A stretch of 64,000 bases of DNA. It comes from Cohnella xylanilytica (lineage in GTDB: Bacteria > Bacillota > Bacilli > Paenibacillales > Paenibacillaceae). The DNA lies in assembly GCF_014212175.1 (NCBI RefSeq), contig NZ_JACJVR010000015.1, positions 1 to 64,000 of the forward strand, in the 5' to 3' direction. Of this stretch, positions 36,173 to 45,131 are shown piece after piece. Every line of letters starts with the position of its first letter. The first letter of the stretch is position 1. The notes beneath the pieces were generated by a model, which ran no database searches, was not told where the DNA came from, and saw only the letters and a list, made by a program, of their open reading frames with translations. Position numbers and translations under genes: made by a program.

Positions 36173-36300
36173 AGAGAGTAACCGGGTTACCCACATGGTG
36201 CGCAACTGCGGGAAAGCGTCGAAAGAGAGTAACCGGGTTACTCACATGGTGCGCAATTGCGGGAAAGTGCCGAAAGTGAGTAACCGGGTTACTCACATGG
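36173..36300. repeat. Three-copy array of the palindromic 51-bp repeat family
   Basis: GAGTAACCGGGTTACYC starts at 36176, 36227 and 36278, exactly 51 bases apart. The family matches 19612-19883, but the spacer sequence differs (GGTGCGCAAYTGCGGGAAAG). Confidence 0.92.
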
Positions 36301-36324
36301 CCGGGCAGCCAAGCTTCGCGCGGC

Positions 36325-37650
36325 TCAAGCCTCCCGGACGGGCGGCTCCAGCTTCTCCAGCCCGTTCATGTAGGGGCGAAGCGCGGCGGGGATCGCGATC
36401 GAGCCGTCCGGCCGCTGATGGTTCTCGAGCAGCGGGATCAGGATTCGCGGCGACGCGACGGCCGTGTTGTTCAGCGTATAGCAGTAGCGAAGCCGGCCTT
36501 CCGCGTCGCGGTAGCGGATGTTCGCGCGCCGGGCCTGGTAGTCGAGCAGCAGCGACGACGAATGCGTCTCCCCGTAAGCGCCGCGGCTCGGCATCCACGT
36601 CTCGATGTCGAACTGCTTGTAGGTTTTGACGCCCATGTCTCCGGCGCAGACGGCCACGACGCGGCAGGGCAGCTCGAGCAGCCGCAAGATCTCCTCCGCG
36701 TTCGCGGTAATCTCCTCGAGCATCCGCTCGCCGGCGGCCAGGTCGTTCTCGCACAGGACGACCTGTTCCACCTTCGCGAACTGGTGCACCCGATACAGCC
36801 CGCGAACGTCCCGGCCCGCCGAGCCGACCTCGTTGCGGAAGCAGAGCGAGGCGGCCGTCAGCCGGACGGGCAGCTCCTCCGCATCCATCGTCTCTCCGCC
36901 ATGGTAAGCGACGAGCGGCACCTCGGCCGTTCCGACCAGCCACCGCTCTTCGTCCGCGATCCGGTACGTCTGGTCTTCGCCATGCGGGAAGAAGCCGGCT
37001 CCCACGAGCGTCTCTCTCGAAGCCATAAGCGGCACTTCCAGCGGCCGGAAACCCCGTCTCTCCAGCAGGTCCAGCGCCAGCTGCTGGACGGCCCGATGCA
37101 GCCGAACCCCCGCTCCGGTCAGATAATAATGCCGCGACCCCGCCGCCTTCACTCCCCGCGGAAGGTCCATGAGCCCGTGCAGCTCGCCGAGAGCGACGTG
37201 GTCCAGCGGCTCGAAGCCTTCGAACGCCGTCGGCTCCCCGGTCCGCCGGACCTCGACGTTGTCCCGGTCCGTCCGCCCGTCCGGCGTGTCGGGCGACACA
37301 AGGTTCGGCAGCCGCAGCATCGCGTCCCGGTACTCCCGCTCGGCCTTCTCCAGCTTCGCTTCGGCCTCTGCCAGCCGGGCTTGCAACGACTTGACCTGCA
37401 GCTTAAGCGATTCGGCGTCCCCGATGTTCCCCATGTCCTCGATGCCGTCGCCGTCCACCCGGCCGATCCGCCGTCCGACCGCGCGCGACCATCGGTTGCG
37501 TTCCTCCCGCAGCCGCTCCGTCTCCCGCAGCAAGTCCCGCCGGGCCTGATCGAGCCCGAGCACTTCCGAGACCGAGAGGCCCGCTCCCCTCCGGTCCCAA
37601 TTCTCCTGAATCCGTTCCGCGTTCTCCCTTACCCATCGAATGTCCAGCAT
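36325..37650 (-). CDS. serS: Seryl-tRNA synthetase
   Basis: 441 residues. An N-terminal two-helix coiled-coil arm (~30-115) leads into the class II core: motif 2 LCFRNEVGSAGRDVRGLYRVHQFAKVE and motif 3 NNTAVASPRILIPLLENHQ. The segment that usually reads EISSCSNCTDFQARR is ETHSSSLLLDYQARR here, so it may be a divergent paralogue (SerS2-like) rather than the housekeeping copy. The rest of the genome is needed to decide. Expressed from a T-box leader. Confidence 0.85.
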   Translation of the reverse strand: MLDIRWVRENAERIQENWDRRGAGLSVSEVLGLDQARRDLLRETERLREERNRWSRAVGRRIGRVDGDGIEDMGNIGDAESLKLQVKSLQARLAEAEAKLEKAEREYRDAMLRLPNLVSPDTPDGRTDRDNVEVRRTGEPTAFEGFEPLDHVALGELHGLMDLPRGVKAAGSRHYYLTGAGVRLHRAVQQLALDLLERRGFRPLEVPLMASRETLVGAGFFPHGEDQTYRIADEERWLVGTAEVPLVAYHGGETMDAEELPVRLTAASLCFRNEVGSAGRDVRGLYRVHQFAKVEQVVLCENDLAAGERMLEEITANAEEILRLLELPCRVVAVCAGDMGVKTYKQFDIETWMPSRGAYGETHSSSLLLDYQARRANIRYRDAEGRLRYCYTLNNTAVASPRILIPLLENHQRPDGSIAIPAALRPYMNGLEKLEPPVREA

Positions 37651-37682
37651 GTCGCCGTGCTCCTTCCGCGAATAAAATGCAA

Positions 37683-37915
37683 AGAAGCGCCCTCATCCCA
37701 TGGGACGAGGAGCGCTTCTACTCGCGGTGCCACCCAAATTGACCGAACGCATCCGAAGAGGTTCGATCCGCTTGAACTCCGCGATAACGGGCGGGCCGGT
37801 TAACTTAGGGAGACCGTGCGAGAGCCGGCGAGCCGGCCGCGCGAATCCCCTTGACGAGAACGCCTCCGAGTTGGATTCTCTTCATAGGCAGGATAGTCGA
37901 TGTTCGGTTGAGAGC
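37683..37915 (-). promoter_or_regulatory. T-box riboswitch of serS
   Basis: On the minus strand the T-box core GGGTGGCACCGCG (37735-37723) is followed by a strong terminator: GAAGCGCTCCTCGTCCCA pairing with TGGGATGAGGGCGCTTC and then TTTGCATTTT (37718-37675). Upstream sequence can form stem I; GAATCCAACTCGGAG contains possible serine specifiers (TCC or TCG). Uncharged tRNA-Ser would promote read-through into serS. Confidence 0.9.
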
Positions 37916-37972
37916 AGTATAGCGGAAAAAGCGAACCGGCGCAAGACGGCGATGGAACCGGCAGGCGCGCCG

Positions 37973-38464
37973 TTACCTGCGCTTCTTCCCCGACGTCCGG
38001 CGCGAAGCCGAGCGGCCCGTTCGCGACCCGCGCCGCGAGCCGCTCCCGGAACGCCGCCGGCGCCGGCGCGGGCGAGAATCCGCTCCGGAGGATTCGTCCG
38101 ACGACGCGGTGCCCGCCTTGCCCTTGCCCACGAACAGCTTGAGCAGCGGAGCCATCTGCTGCACCGTAACCATGAACTTCTGAACCTTGCCCAGATTGTT
38201 CAGAAGCCCGTCGATGCCGCCCATCCGGTCGATCATGCCCTTGAGATCGTTCAGGTTGACGAGCGAGGCGAGACCGGTCTTGGGAGCGGGAGCGGCAGCC
38301 GGCTGGGCGGGGGCGGGAGGAAGCACCTGCACTTGCGGAGCGTAGGGTGCCGGAGGGCCGCCGAAGAACGAACCGCCCCCGAGACCCGGATAACCTCCCG
38401 ATTGGGCAGGGCCCCCGAAGCCGGACGTCCAGCCTTGCGGCCCGATTTGCTCGTTTTCGTCCAT
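37973..38464 (-). CDS. Small YqfQ/VrrA-like low-complexity protein
   Basis: 163 residues. A Gly/Pro-rich first third (GGPAQSGGYPGLGGGSFFGG), a conserved-looking central helix pair (LVNLNDLKGMIDRMGGIDGLLNNLGKVQKF) and an Arg/Ser-rich basic tail. The centre resembles YqfQ/VrrA-family Bacillus proteins of unknown role; this is a weak resemblance. AAGGAGTG precedes ATG 38464. Confidence 0.6.
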   Translation of the reverse strand: MDENEQIGPQGWTSGFGGPAQSGGYPGLGGGSFFGGPPAPYAPQVQVLPPAPAQPAAAPAPKTGLASLVNLNDLKGMIDRMGGIDGLLNNLGKVQKFMVTVQQMAPLLKLFVGKGKAGTASSDESSGADSRPRRRRRRSGSGSRRGSRTGRSASRRTSGKKRR

Positions 38465-38748
38465 GGGTGTATATCACTCCTTTCGGATAGCGGTAAGTTC
38501 GGTGAAGGGCGCTGCCCGGAACGCGGGGAGGCTCCGGGCGCGCCGTTACGCTTGATACAGGATATGTGCGGAGGGGCGAAGTTGCATGGACGAATGCCCG
38601 CCCAGCCGGGAAGGCGCGGGCCGTCCTCCTCTCATTTATTCCTGTGAAGCGTGAATACGGTGAAGTTTGAAGTTTTTGACGAAACGAAGTACAATAGCCT
38701 TAATCATACAACGGGCGTCCCCGTCGCGGACCGAGGTGGAATCTATCC

Positions 38749-39069
38749 ATGCAATTGAAGAAGTTGAACGACAAATCGATAGACCAATTGTTCGAAGCGA
38801 TCCTGACCTTGAAGGATGTCGAGGAGTGCTACATCTTCTTCGACGACCTGTGTACCGTGAACGAGATCCAATCGCTGTCGCAGCGGCTCGAGGTCGCGCG
38901 CATGCTGGGCAAGGGGAACACGTACAACCAGATCGAATCCGAGACGGGAGCGAGCACGGCGACGATCTCCCGGGTGAAGCGCTGCCTGAATTACGGCAAC
39001 GACGGATACAAGATGACGCTGGAGCGGCTCGGAAGATTCGGCAACGAGACCGGGGAAGCGGGCAAGTAG
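38749..39069 (+). CDS. YerC/YecD-type TrpR-related DNA-binding protein
   Basis: 106 residues with a TrpR-like HTH (NTYNQIESETGASTATISRVKRCLNYG). LTLKDVEECYIFFDDLCTVNEIQSLSQR is the YerC signature. Regulatory target unknown. GAGGTGG stands upstream of ATG 38749. Confidence 0.88.
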   Translation: MQLKKLNDKSIDQLFEAILTLKDVEECYIFFDDLCTVNEIQSLSQRLEVARMLGKGNTYNQIESETGASTATISRVKRCLNYGNDGYKMTLERLGRFGNETGEAGK

Positions 39070-39356
39070 AATCGGATCGGCGATCCCTCATAGAGTTCGA
39101 GCGCAGCCCCGGATATCCGGGGCTGTCGGCGTTGCGGGCGGAGCTTGGAGGCGACCCCGAGGCGAGGCGATCCCGAGGCGATCCCGGCCATTCGCCGCCG
39201 CCGATGCCGCCGCTTCTGCCGATGCCGCCGGCGACGCCAGCCTTCCTTCGACGCGGGCTGCCCAATTCGGCCGGCTTTTTCAACTTGCCCGTTTTCCTGT
39301 TATTAGGTTATTCTAGGTTTAAATTCTTATTTCGACATGGCTCTGGAGGGAATCCG

Positions 39357-41192
39357 ATGCGAGTCTGGCAGTCGGTGCGGTTCCGCATCGTGTTCGGTTT
39401 CTTCCTGATCATCGCTCCGCTCGTTCTCTTCCTGATCTACAACAATCTGTACGCCACGCGGATCGTCCGGGAGCAGATCTCCGTCCATTACAGCAACCTG
39501 ATGAACGCGCAGGTCGCCGCGAACGACGAGATACTGAGCAGCACGTCGGAGTTCCTCGTCCAGCTCGGGACCGTCAACGACTCGGAGGTGCTGTCGCTCA
39601 AGACGCTTCCGGTGGACGACGCCGACTATACGCTGGCGAAGGTCCGGCTGAACAACCGCTTCATCCTGGACCTCAGCTATTACAAGATGGTAGACACGTT
39701 CTTCGTGTATATGGAGAAGGACGGGAACCCTCTGTTCGCCACCCAGAACGGCTCCAAGTCTCCCGAATTGGACACTATGCTGAGAGAGTACAGCCAGAAC
39801 ATCGCCCGGCACGGCGCGCCCGAAGACGACAAGTGGCGGATCGTCACGCTGCCCGGAGACGACCATTACCTGATCAAGGCCCAGGACATCGATCTCGGCA
39901 TGTACGCCGGCGCTCTCGTCGAAGTCGACGCCTTGGATAAAGCGCTTACGAAGTTCGACGTCGGCCCGGACGGAGCCGTCTATATCATGGACGGGAAGGG
40001 CGGCCTGCTCACCTCCGGACCGGTCCCGGCCAGCCAGGACGCGGAATTCCGTCAGGCCGTCCTGGAGATGAAGGAGCCTGTCGACACCATCCCGTACAAG
40101 GGCAAGAAGTATCTCGTCCTGTCGCAGCCGTCCCAATACTCCGACGTCCGCTACGTGATCGTGACGACGGAGCCGTATATTTTGAAGAACCTGCCGTTCT
40201 TCCAGAAGATGCTCTACTACTGGATTCCGCTTATCTCGGTGCTGGTCGTGACCGGCTACGTGCTGTTCCTGCAGCGCTTCATGTTCGGTCCGCTCGTCCG
40301 GTTGATCCGCGGGATGCGCCGGCTCGGGCTCGGCCGGTTCGACGTGAGGCTGCCCGCCCAGACCGACGGCAGCGAATTCTCGATCATGGCGACGACGTTC
40401 AACCAGATGGCCGAGCAGATCGAGAAGCTGAAGATCGACGTGTACGAGGAGCAGCTGCGGGTCCAGAGGGCGGAATACAAGCATCTGCAGGTGCAGATCA
40501 ACCCGCACTTCTATACGAATACGCTCAACATTATTTATAACCTGGCGGCGCTCAAGGATTTCAAGTCGGTGCAGAAGCTGTCCCTTCACCTGGCCGATTA
40601 CTTCCGCTTCCTCATGCACAGCCACCGGTCGGTCGTCCGGCTCGAGAACGAGCTTCGGCATATCGAGCACTACCTGGAGATCCAGAAGCTCAGGTACGTC
40701 GACAAGCTCGATTACGAGATTCGCGTGCCGCCGAAGCACCAGGCTTGCGAGATTCCGCCGCTTCTGCTGCAGCCCTTCGTGGAGAACGCCATCCTTCACG
40801 GGTTCAACCAGCGGGAGCAGGACGGCACGCCGTTCGTCGTGCGGATCTCTTCGGCGGACGATCCGGAGAGCCCGGACCGCATCGTCCGAGTGACCATTCA
40901 AGACAACGGCCCGGGCTTCCCGGAGACGATGCTGGAGGAGCTGCGCAGCGGCTCGTACATGGACGGCTCCGGCGAGCAGCACCTCGGCATCTGGAACATT
41001 CTGCACCGGTTCAAGATGCTGTACGGGGACGAAGGCGGCATCGCCTTCCGCAACGGACCGGATGGAGGGGCGATCGTCGAGGCGAGGCTGCCGTTCGCCC
41101 GGTCCGCCGTGCTGGACGATCCTCTGTCGCCGGAGGGGGAAGAACCCGATATGGAGGATGAATTCGATGCTTACGATGTTGGTAGTCGATGA
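39357..41192 (+). CDS. Sensor histidine kinase (YesM-type)
   Basis: 611 residues. Two membrane segments (~9-29 and ~285-305) around an extracellular sensor, HAMP, then the kinase motif QVQINPHFYTNTLNIIYNLA and HATPase_c (LLLQPFVENAILHGF; QDNGPGFPE). ATG 39357 follows GGAGGG; longer upstream frames have no support. It overlaps the regulator gene by 26 bases. The likely target is the LplBCA-type operon at 45206, although unrelated genes intervene. Confidence 0.92.
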   Translation: MRVWQSVRFRIVFGFFLIIAPLVLFLIYNNLYATRIVREQISVHYSNLMNAQVAANDEILSSTSEFLVQLGTVNDSEVLSLKTLPVDDADYTLAKVRLNNRFILDLSYYKMVDTFFVYMEKDGNPLFATQNGSKSPELDTMLREYSQNIARHGAPEDDKWRIVTLPGDDHYLIKAQDIDLGMYAGALVEVDALDKALTKFDVGPDGAVYIMDGKGGLLTSGPVPASQDAEFRQAVLEMKEPVDTIPYKGKKYLVLSQPSQYSDVRYVIVTTEPYILKNLPFFQKMLYYWIPLISVLVVTGYVLFLQRFMFGPLVRLIRGMRRLGLGRFDVRLPAQTDGSEFSIMATTFNQMAEQIEKLKIDVYEEQLRVQRAEYKHLQVQINPHFYTNTLNIIYNLAALKDFKSVQKLSLHLADYFRFLMHSHRSVVRLENELRHIEHYLEIQKLRYVDKLDYEIRVPPKHQACEIPPLLLQPFVENAILHGFNQREQDGTPFVVRISSADDPESPDRIVRVTIQDNGPGFPETMLEELRSGSYMDGSGEQHLGIWNILHRFKMLYGDEGGIAFRNGPDGGAIVEARLPFARSAVLDDPLSPEGEEPDMEDEFDAYDVGSR

Positions 41193-42801
41193 CGAGATCT
41201 ACGCGCTCAAGGGGATTACCCAGGGCATCGATTGGAGCGACCTGCCGTTCGCTTCGATCCTGGAGGCCGACAACGTCAAGACCGCCATGAAGCTGATGGA
41301 AGCGCAGACCGTCGACCTCGTCATCTCCGACATCGAGATGCCGGGCGCGAACGGGATGGAGCTGCTGCGCTGGATTCACGCGAAGTTCCCGGGGGCGCTG
41401 GTCGTGTTCCTGACCGGCCACGCCCGGTTCGAATACGCCCGCGAAGCGCTGCAGCTCGGCTGCTTCGACTACGCGCTGAAGCCGATCGACCATGACGCCC
41501 TGAAGGGAATCGTCGTCCGCGCCGTCAAGGAGATCCAGAACCGGAAGAACCGGCAGGCGTTCGAGGAGACGCTCGAGGTGTACCGCCGCCAGTGGACGAA
41601 CCAGCTTCCGATTCTGGTCGAGCGGTTCTGGCAGGACCTGCTGGCGGAGCGCGTGTCGCTCGAGCCCGGCCGGCTCGGCCGCGAGTTCGAGCAGTACGGC
41701 ATTCCGCTGCGGGCGGGCGACCGCGTGCTTCCGGTGCTGCTGAGCATCGAGGAGTGGAGCGTCGAGATGAACGCCCGCGACGAGAGCATCATGGAATACG
41801 CGGTGCGCAAGGCGGCGGCGGAGACGATCGTCGGGGAGCTGCCCGGCGCCGTGTTCCAGGACCGCTCCGACCTGAATCTGGCGCTGCTGTACTTGCCGGA
41901 CGGGGAGGAGGCGGACCGAGAGGAATTGATGGCCCGGTGCCGCCGGTACGTGGCCGCCTGCCAGGACTACTTCCACTGCCGGATCTCGTGCTACGTCGGC
42001 GGGCCGACCGCGATCGGCGAGCTGGCTGCGGCGATCGAACGCCTCGTACAGGCGGAGAGGTCGAACGTCTCGGCGCCGCAGTCGGTCATCGACGGGACCG
42101 CCGCCGGCGAAGCGGGAGGAAGCCTCGGCTCCGGCTCCGGCCCGGGAGCTGGGGCGGGAGCGCTGCCCTCGTTCGCGGACTGGAGCCTCCTGCTCGACGC
42201 GGGGCAGCACGAGGAGCTGCTGCGGCAGCTGGAGGAGACCGCAAAGCGGCTCCAGGACGAGAAGACGAGCCGCGAGACGCTCGAGCTGCTCTATCACGGG
42301 TTTCTTCATCTGATTTTCCAATCGGCGCACCGCCGGGGGCTGTCCGTCTACGAGACGCTGACCGTGCAGGAGATCGGCGATCCCCAGTCGCTTCGCACGC
42401 CGCAGCAGCTGCTCCAATGGGCCGCCCGGCTCGTAGACAAGGCCGCCCAGGCGTTCCACGACAAGCATAAGGACACGTCGGCGATCATCGCCAAGATCAA
42501 CGCGTACATTCAGGACAATCTGCACCGGGAGCTCAGCCGCGACGACATCGCGGGCGAGGTGTACCGCAACCCGGCCTACCTGTCCCGCCTGTTCCGCAAG
42601 GAGACCGGGCTGTCGCTGTCCGAGTACATCGCGCACCAGCGCATCGAGCGGGCGAAGAAGCTGCTCGTGGAGACGAACGACAAGATCAGCCACATCGCGG
42701 AGGGGCTCGGCTACCTGCACTTCTCCTACTTCGCGAAGCTGTTCAAGAAGCTGACGGGACTGACGCCCCAGGATTACCGGAAGAAGCACCAGGCGATGTG
42801 A
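41167..42801 (+). CDS. AraC-type response regulator
   Basis: 544 residues. Receiver (MLVVDDEIYALKG, Asp in LVISDIEMPGANG, Lys in DYALKPID), a long linker with a Gly/Ser patch at ~340-360, then the AraC HTH pair (LSRDDIAGEVYRNPAYLSRLF; HIAEGLGYLHFSYFAKLFKKL). ATG 41167 has GGAGG seven bases upstream and lies within the end of the kinase gene, so translation is probably coupled. Confidence 0.92.
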   Translation: MLTMLVVDDEIYALKGITQGIDWSDLPFASILEADNVKTAMKLMEAQTVDLVISDIEMPGANGMELLRWIHAKFPGALVVFLTGHARFEYAREALQLGCFDYALKPIDHDALKGIVVRAVKEIQNRKNRQAFEETLEVYRRQWTNQLPILVERFWQDLLAERVSLEPGRLGREFEQYGIPLRAGDRVLPVLLSIEEWSVEMNARDESIMEYAVRKAAAETIVGELPGAVFQDRSDLNLALLYLPDGEEADREELMARCRRYVAACQDYFHCRISCYVGGPTAIGELAAAIERLVQAERSNVSAPQSVIDGTAAGEAGGSLGSGSGPGAGAGALPSFADWSLLLDAGQHEELLRQLEETAKRLQDEKTSRETLELLYHGFLHLIFQSAHRRGLSVYETLTVQEIGDPQSLRTPQQLLQWAARLVDKAAQAFHDKHKDTSAIIAKINAYIQDNLHRELSRDDIAGEVYRNPAYLSRLFRKETGLSLSEYIAHQRIERAKKLLVETNDKISHIAEGLGYLHFSYFAKLFKKLTGLTPQDYRKKHQAM

Positions 42802-42845
42802 GGCGGGCGAGAATCGAATACGGTCGGCCAAAAGGAGATTGAGAA

Positions 42846-42885
42846 ATAGGGAGCCTTCCCTGCTCTAGGCAGGGCGGCTCCCTAT
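42846..42885. terminator. Hairpin between convergent regulator and SDR genes
   Basis: ATAGGGAGCC pairs with GGCTCCCTAT, with an inner CCCTGC/GCAGGG stem; usable from either side. Confidence 0.75.
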
Positions 42886-43004
42886 CTGTGTCGATTGCCG
42901 TCATTTCCCCGGAAATGCCGTCGCCGGCTCCGGTCCCATCGAACCCGAACGCGAACTCGTAACCCGAACCCGGACCCGAACTCGAACCCGGTAGGCGTCC
43001 GCCT

Positions 43005-43754
43005 TCACTTGCCGCCCGTGACGCGAATCTCTTCTCCGTTGACGAAGCTGTTCGCGGCCGAGCCCAAGTACGCGATCAGATTGGCGACGTCGTCCGGCGT
43101 GCCGAGCCTTCCGGTCGGGAACGAGCGGGCGTATTCCTCGAGCACGGCCGGAGGGAAGGCATGGGTCACCCATTCCGACAACGTGAGCTCGGGGATGACG
43201 ACGTTGGAATAAATTCCGTCGGCCGCCAGCTCCGAGGCCAGCGCCCGGCTGAACCCGTGCAGCGCCGCCTTGCTCGCGAGGTTGGCCGTATGGCCGGGCT
43301 TCCCGTCCCGAACGAGGCTGGACGACACGAACACGATCCGGCCCCAGCCGCCTCGCTTCATGAGCGGAACGGCCGCCCGCGTGACCTTGTACGTGCCTGT
43401 GACGGTCCGATCGAGGACGTCGGACCAGGCTTCGCCCGAACCTTCGTCGATAGGGGCTTCCTCGCCCCAGCGAACGGCGTTGTTCACGAGCACGTCCAGT
43501 CCGCCGCGCTCCCGCTCGATCCGGTCGAAGGCGTCGCGAACGCTTCGCTCGTCGCCTAATACCAGACGAAGCGCTTCGCAGGACCCGCCGGACCGCCGAA
43601 TGTCTTCGGCGGTCCGGTTCGCGAGCTCCCGGTTGGAGGAGTAAGTCACATATACATAGGCGCTCTCCGCGGCGAATCGGACGGCCGCCGCCTTGCCGAT
43701 TCCGCGGGAGCCGCCGGTAATCAGAACCGTTCTGCCTGCTAATCCGTAGTCCAA
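43005..43754 (-). CDS. SDR-family oxidoreductase lacking the catalytic tyrosine
   Basis: 249 residues. Rossmann motif GGSRGIGKAAAVRFA, LVNNAVRWGEE and a C-terminal FVNGEEIRVTGGK. Where the active-site YxxSK is expected the sequence reads NLASKAALHG, so Tyr appears replaced by Asn while Ser and Lys remain. The predicted start is TTG 43754 with GAGGCGAG upstream. Downstream on the plus strand lies a CGAACC-rich stretch (42940-42995). Function unknown. Confidence 0.8.
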   Translation of the reverse strand: MDYGLAGRTVLITGGSRGIGKAAAVRFAAESAYVYVTYSSNRELANRTAEDIRRSGGSCEALRLVLGDERSVRDAFDRIERERGGLDVLVNNAVRWGEEAPIDEGSGEAWSDVLDRTVTGTYKVTRAAVPLMKRGGWGRIVFVSSSLVRDGKPGHTANLASKAALHGFSRALASELAADGIYSNVVIPELTLSEWVTHAFPPAVLEEYARSFPTGRLGTPDDVANLIAYLGSAANSFVNGEEIRVTGGK

Positions 43755-43903
43755 AGAGAACTCGCCTCGCTTCCATAATCAGAGTCGGAGCCGGGAATCG
43801 CCGCCGATCCTCGGCCCGAGAGTCGCCATTCCATGCCGTCACCGAGAGCCATCGCCGATAACCGTCACCGAGAAAGCCGTCGCGGACAGCCCTCGCCCGG
43901 GCA

Positions 43904-44329
43904 TCAGCGCCGGGGACCCGGCATCTCTTGAATCCGGCAGTTGTGGAACGCCGTGATCTTCCACTCGCCGCCGGCCTTGACGACCACGTTCGTGTTGATC
44001 GAGCCCCGGTCGTTCGGATCCTGCGCGGGAGAGGCGAGCTGGGCTTCTCCGATCGCGTGGACGATCGCGACTTCGGGGGAGAGGAAGCGGAGCTCGGCTC
44101 CGGATTCGGCGCTGGACTTCAGCATCGAGCCCTTCAGCGGCCCGTTGAACAGCATCTGGTGGACGTCGGCGATCTGCCTTCTTCCCTTCAGGCGCTGTCC
44201 CATGAACGTCACGTAATCGGCGTCCTCCGTGAAGCAGAGGCCGTAAGCTTCTCCGTCGGCTCGGTTCCAGGCTTCGCTTAACCGTGCGAACAGCTCGTCA
44301 ATCGCCTTGCGGTCTTCTTGATTCGTCAT
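43904..44329 (-). CDS. SgcJ/EcaC-type SnoaL-like protein (NTF2 fold)
   Basis: 141 residues. AIDELFARLSEAWNRADGEAYGLCFTEDADYVTFMG and the C-terminal EWKITAFHNCRIQE match the small SgcJ/EcaC/DUF4440-like family. AGGAG precedes ATG. Divergent from a MarR gene whose operator array lies between them, so it is probably the regulated target. Confidence 0.8.
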   Translation of the reverse strand: MTNQEDRKAIDELFARLSEAWNRADGEAYGLCFTEDADYVTFMGQRLKGRRQIADVHQMLFNGPLKGSMLKSSAESGAELRFLSPEVAIVHAIGEAQLASPAQDPNDRGSINTNVVVKAGGEWKITAFHNCRIQEMPGPRR

Positions 44330-44415
44330 TGTACATCGTTCCTCTCCTAATAGGTTTGTTGGCGGTGCTTAGCGGTTGTGGTATACTTGGTCGCAATAAA
44401 GCTTGATTCGCCATA

Positions 44416-44487
44416 CATCTTAATCGAATGCATATCTTAATCGAACATATATCTTAACCAACAATATATCTTGATCGATTAAGATAT
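44416..44487. promoter_or_regulatory. MarR operator array: four 17-base iterons plus inverted site
   Basis: YATCTTRAYCGA motifs begin at 44416, 44433, 44450 and 44467, exactly 17 bases apart. The last is part of a near-perfect palindrome (ATATCTTGATCGATTAAGATAT, 44466-44487). It fills the gap between the SnoaL-like and MarR genes. Confidence 0.8.
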
Positions 44488-44513
44488 TCAAATCATAACG
44501 CGGAGGTTTCGCT

Positions 44514-45008
44514 ATGTCAACCCCTATTTTCGATGCCGATACGCCCGATCTGTCCGCCGCCCGCCAGCAATTGGTTCAGGAGCTGCGCCAGAACAGCGCG
44601 AGAGCCGTCATGTTCCACCAGCTGATCTCGGAGAAGCTGGGCCTGAACGCCACCGATCACAAGTGCCTCGACTACTTGAACCGCTCCGGTCCCGTCACGG
44701 CGGGCCAACTGGCCCAGCTCACGGGACTTACGACGGGTGCGGTCACGAGCGTCATCGACCGGCTGGAGCAGGCGGGGTACGTCATCCGGGACAAGGATCC
44801 GAACGACCGGAGAAGAGTCGTCGTGAAGCCCGCGCCGGCGGGGGCGGACAACATCTCCCCTCTTTTCCAATCGATCATGGACTCCACCCTCGAGCTTCTC
44901 TCGCGGTACGACGAGCAGCAGACGCTCCTCCTGCTGGACTTCATCAAGCGGTGCAACGAGATGACCCTGACCGAGATGAACAGGATCAAAGGAATCGGCG
45001 ATTCGTAG
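44514..45008 (+). CDS. MarR-family transcriptional regulator
   Basis: 164 residues with a winged helix (PVTAGQLAQLTGLTTGAVTSVIDRLEQAGYVIRDKDPNDRRRVVV). GGAGG precedes ATG 44514. Divergent from the SnoaL-like gene, with the iteron array between; likely represses both. Inducer unknown. Confidence 0.92.
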   Translation: MSTPIFDADTPDLSAARQQLVQELRQNSARAVMFHQLISEKLGLNATDHKCLDYLNRSGPVTAGQLAQLTGLTTGAVTSVIDRLEQAGYVIRDKDPNDRRRVVVKPAPAGADNISPLFQSIMDSTLELLSRYDEQQTLLLLDFIKRCNEMTLTEMNRIKGIGDS

Positions 45009-45009
45009 G

Positions 45010-45033
45010 ACGGTCCCTGCCGGGGCCGTTCTT
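45010..45033 (+). terminator. Hairpin after the MarR gene
   Basis: ACGGTCCC pairs with GGGGCCGT (one G-T), followed by TCTTC. Weak terminator candidate. Confidence 0.45.
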
Positions 45034-45131
45034 CATGCGCGCATCGGGGCTCGTCCGGGAGGACGTTCCTCGGCAACAATCGGGCGGCCGAAAAATCACA
45101 ATAGTGCTATGTCGGTCACCTCAGTAGATAG

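Noticed and set aside
32154..36296. A 1380-residue open frame on the minus strand
   Set aside because: It is antisense to the secreted Ig-repeat protein and reads through the palindrome array; it has no ribosome site or family motifs. High GC keeps the opposite frame open.
36418..37803. Plus-strand frame opposite serS
   Set aside because: It runs through the T-box region and lacks a start signal.
43757..43903. Repeat array with CCGTCACCGAGA
   Set aside because: The 12-mer occurs only twice (~27 bases apart) in a generally similar GC-rich stretch; not enough for a repeat call.
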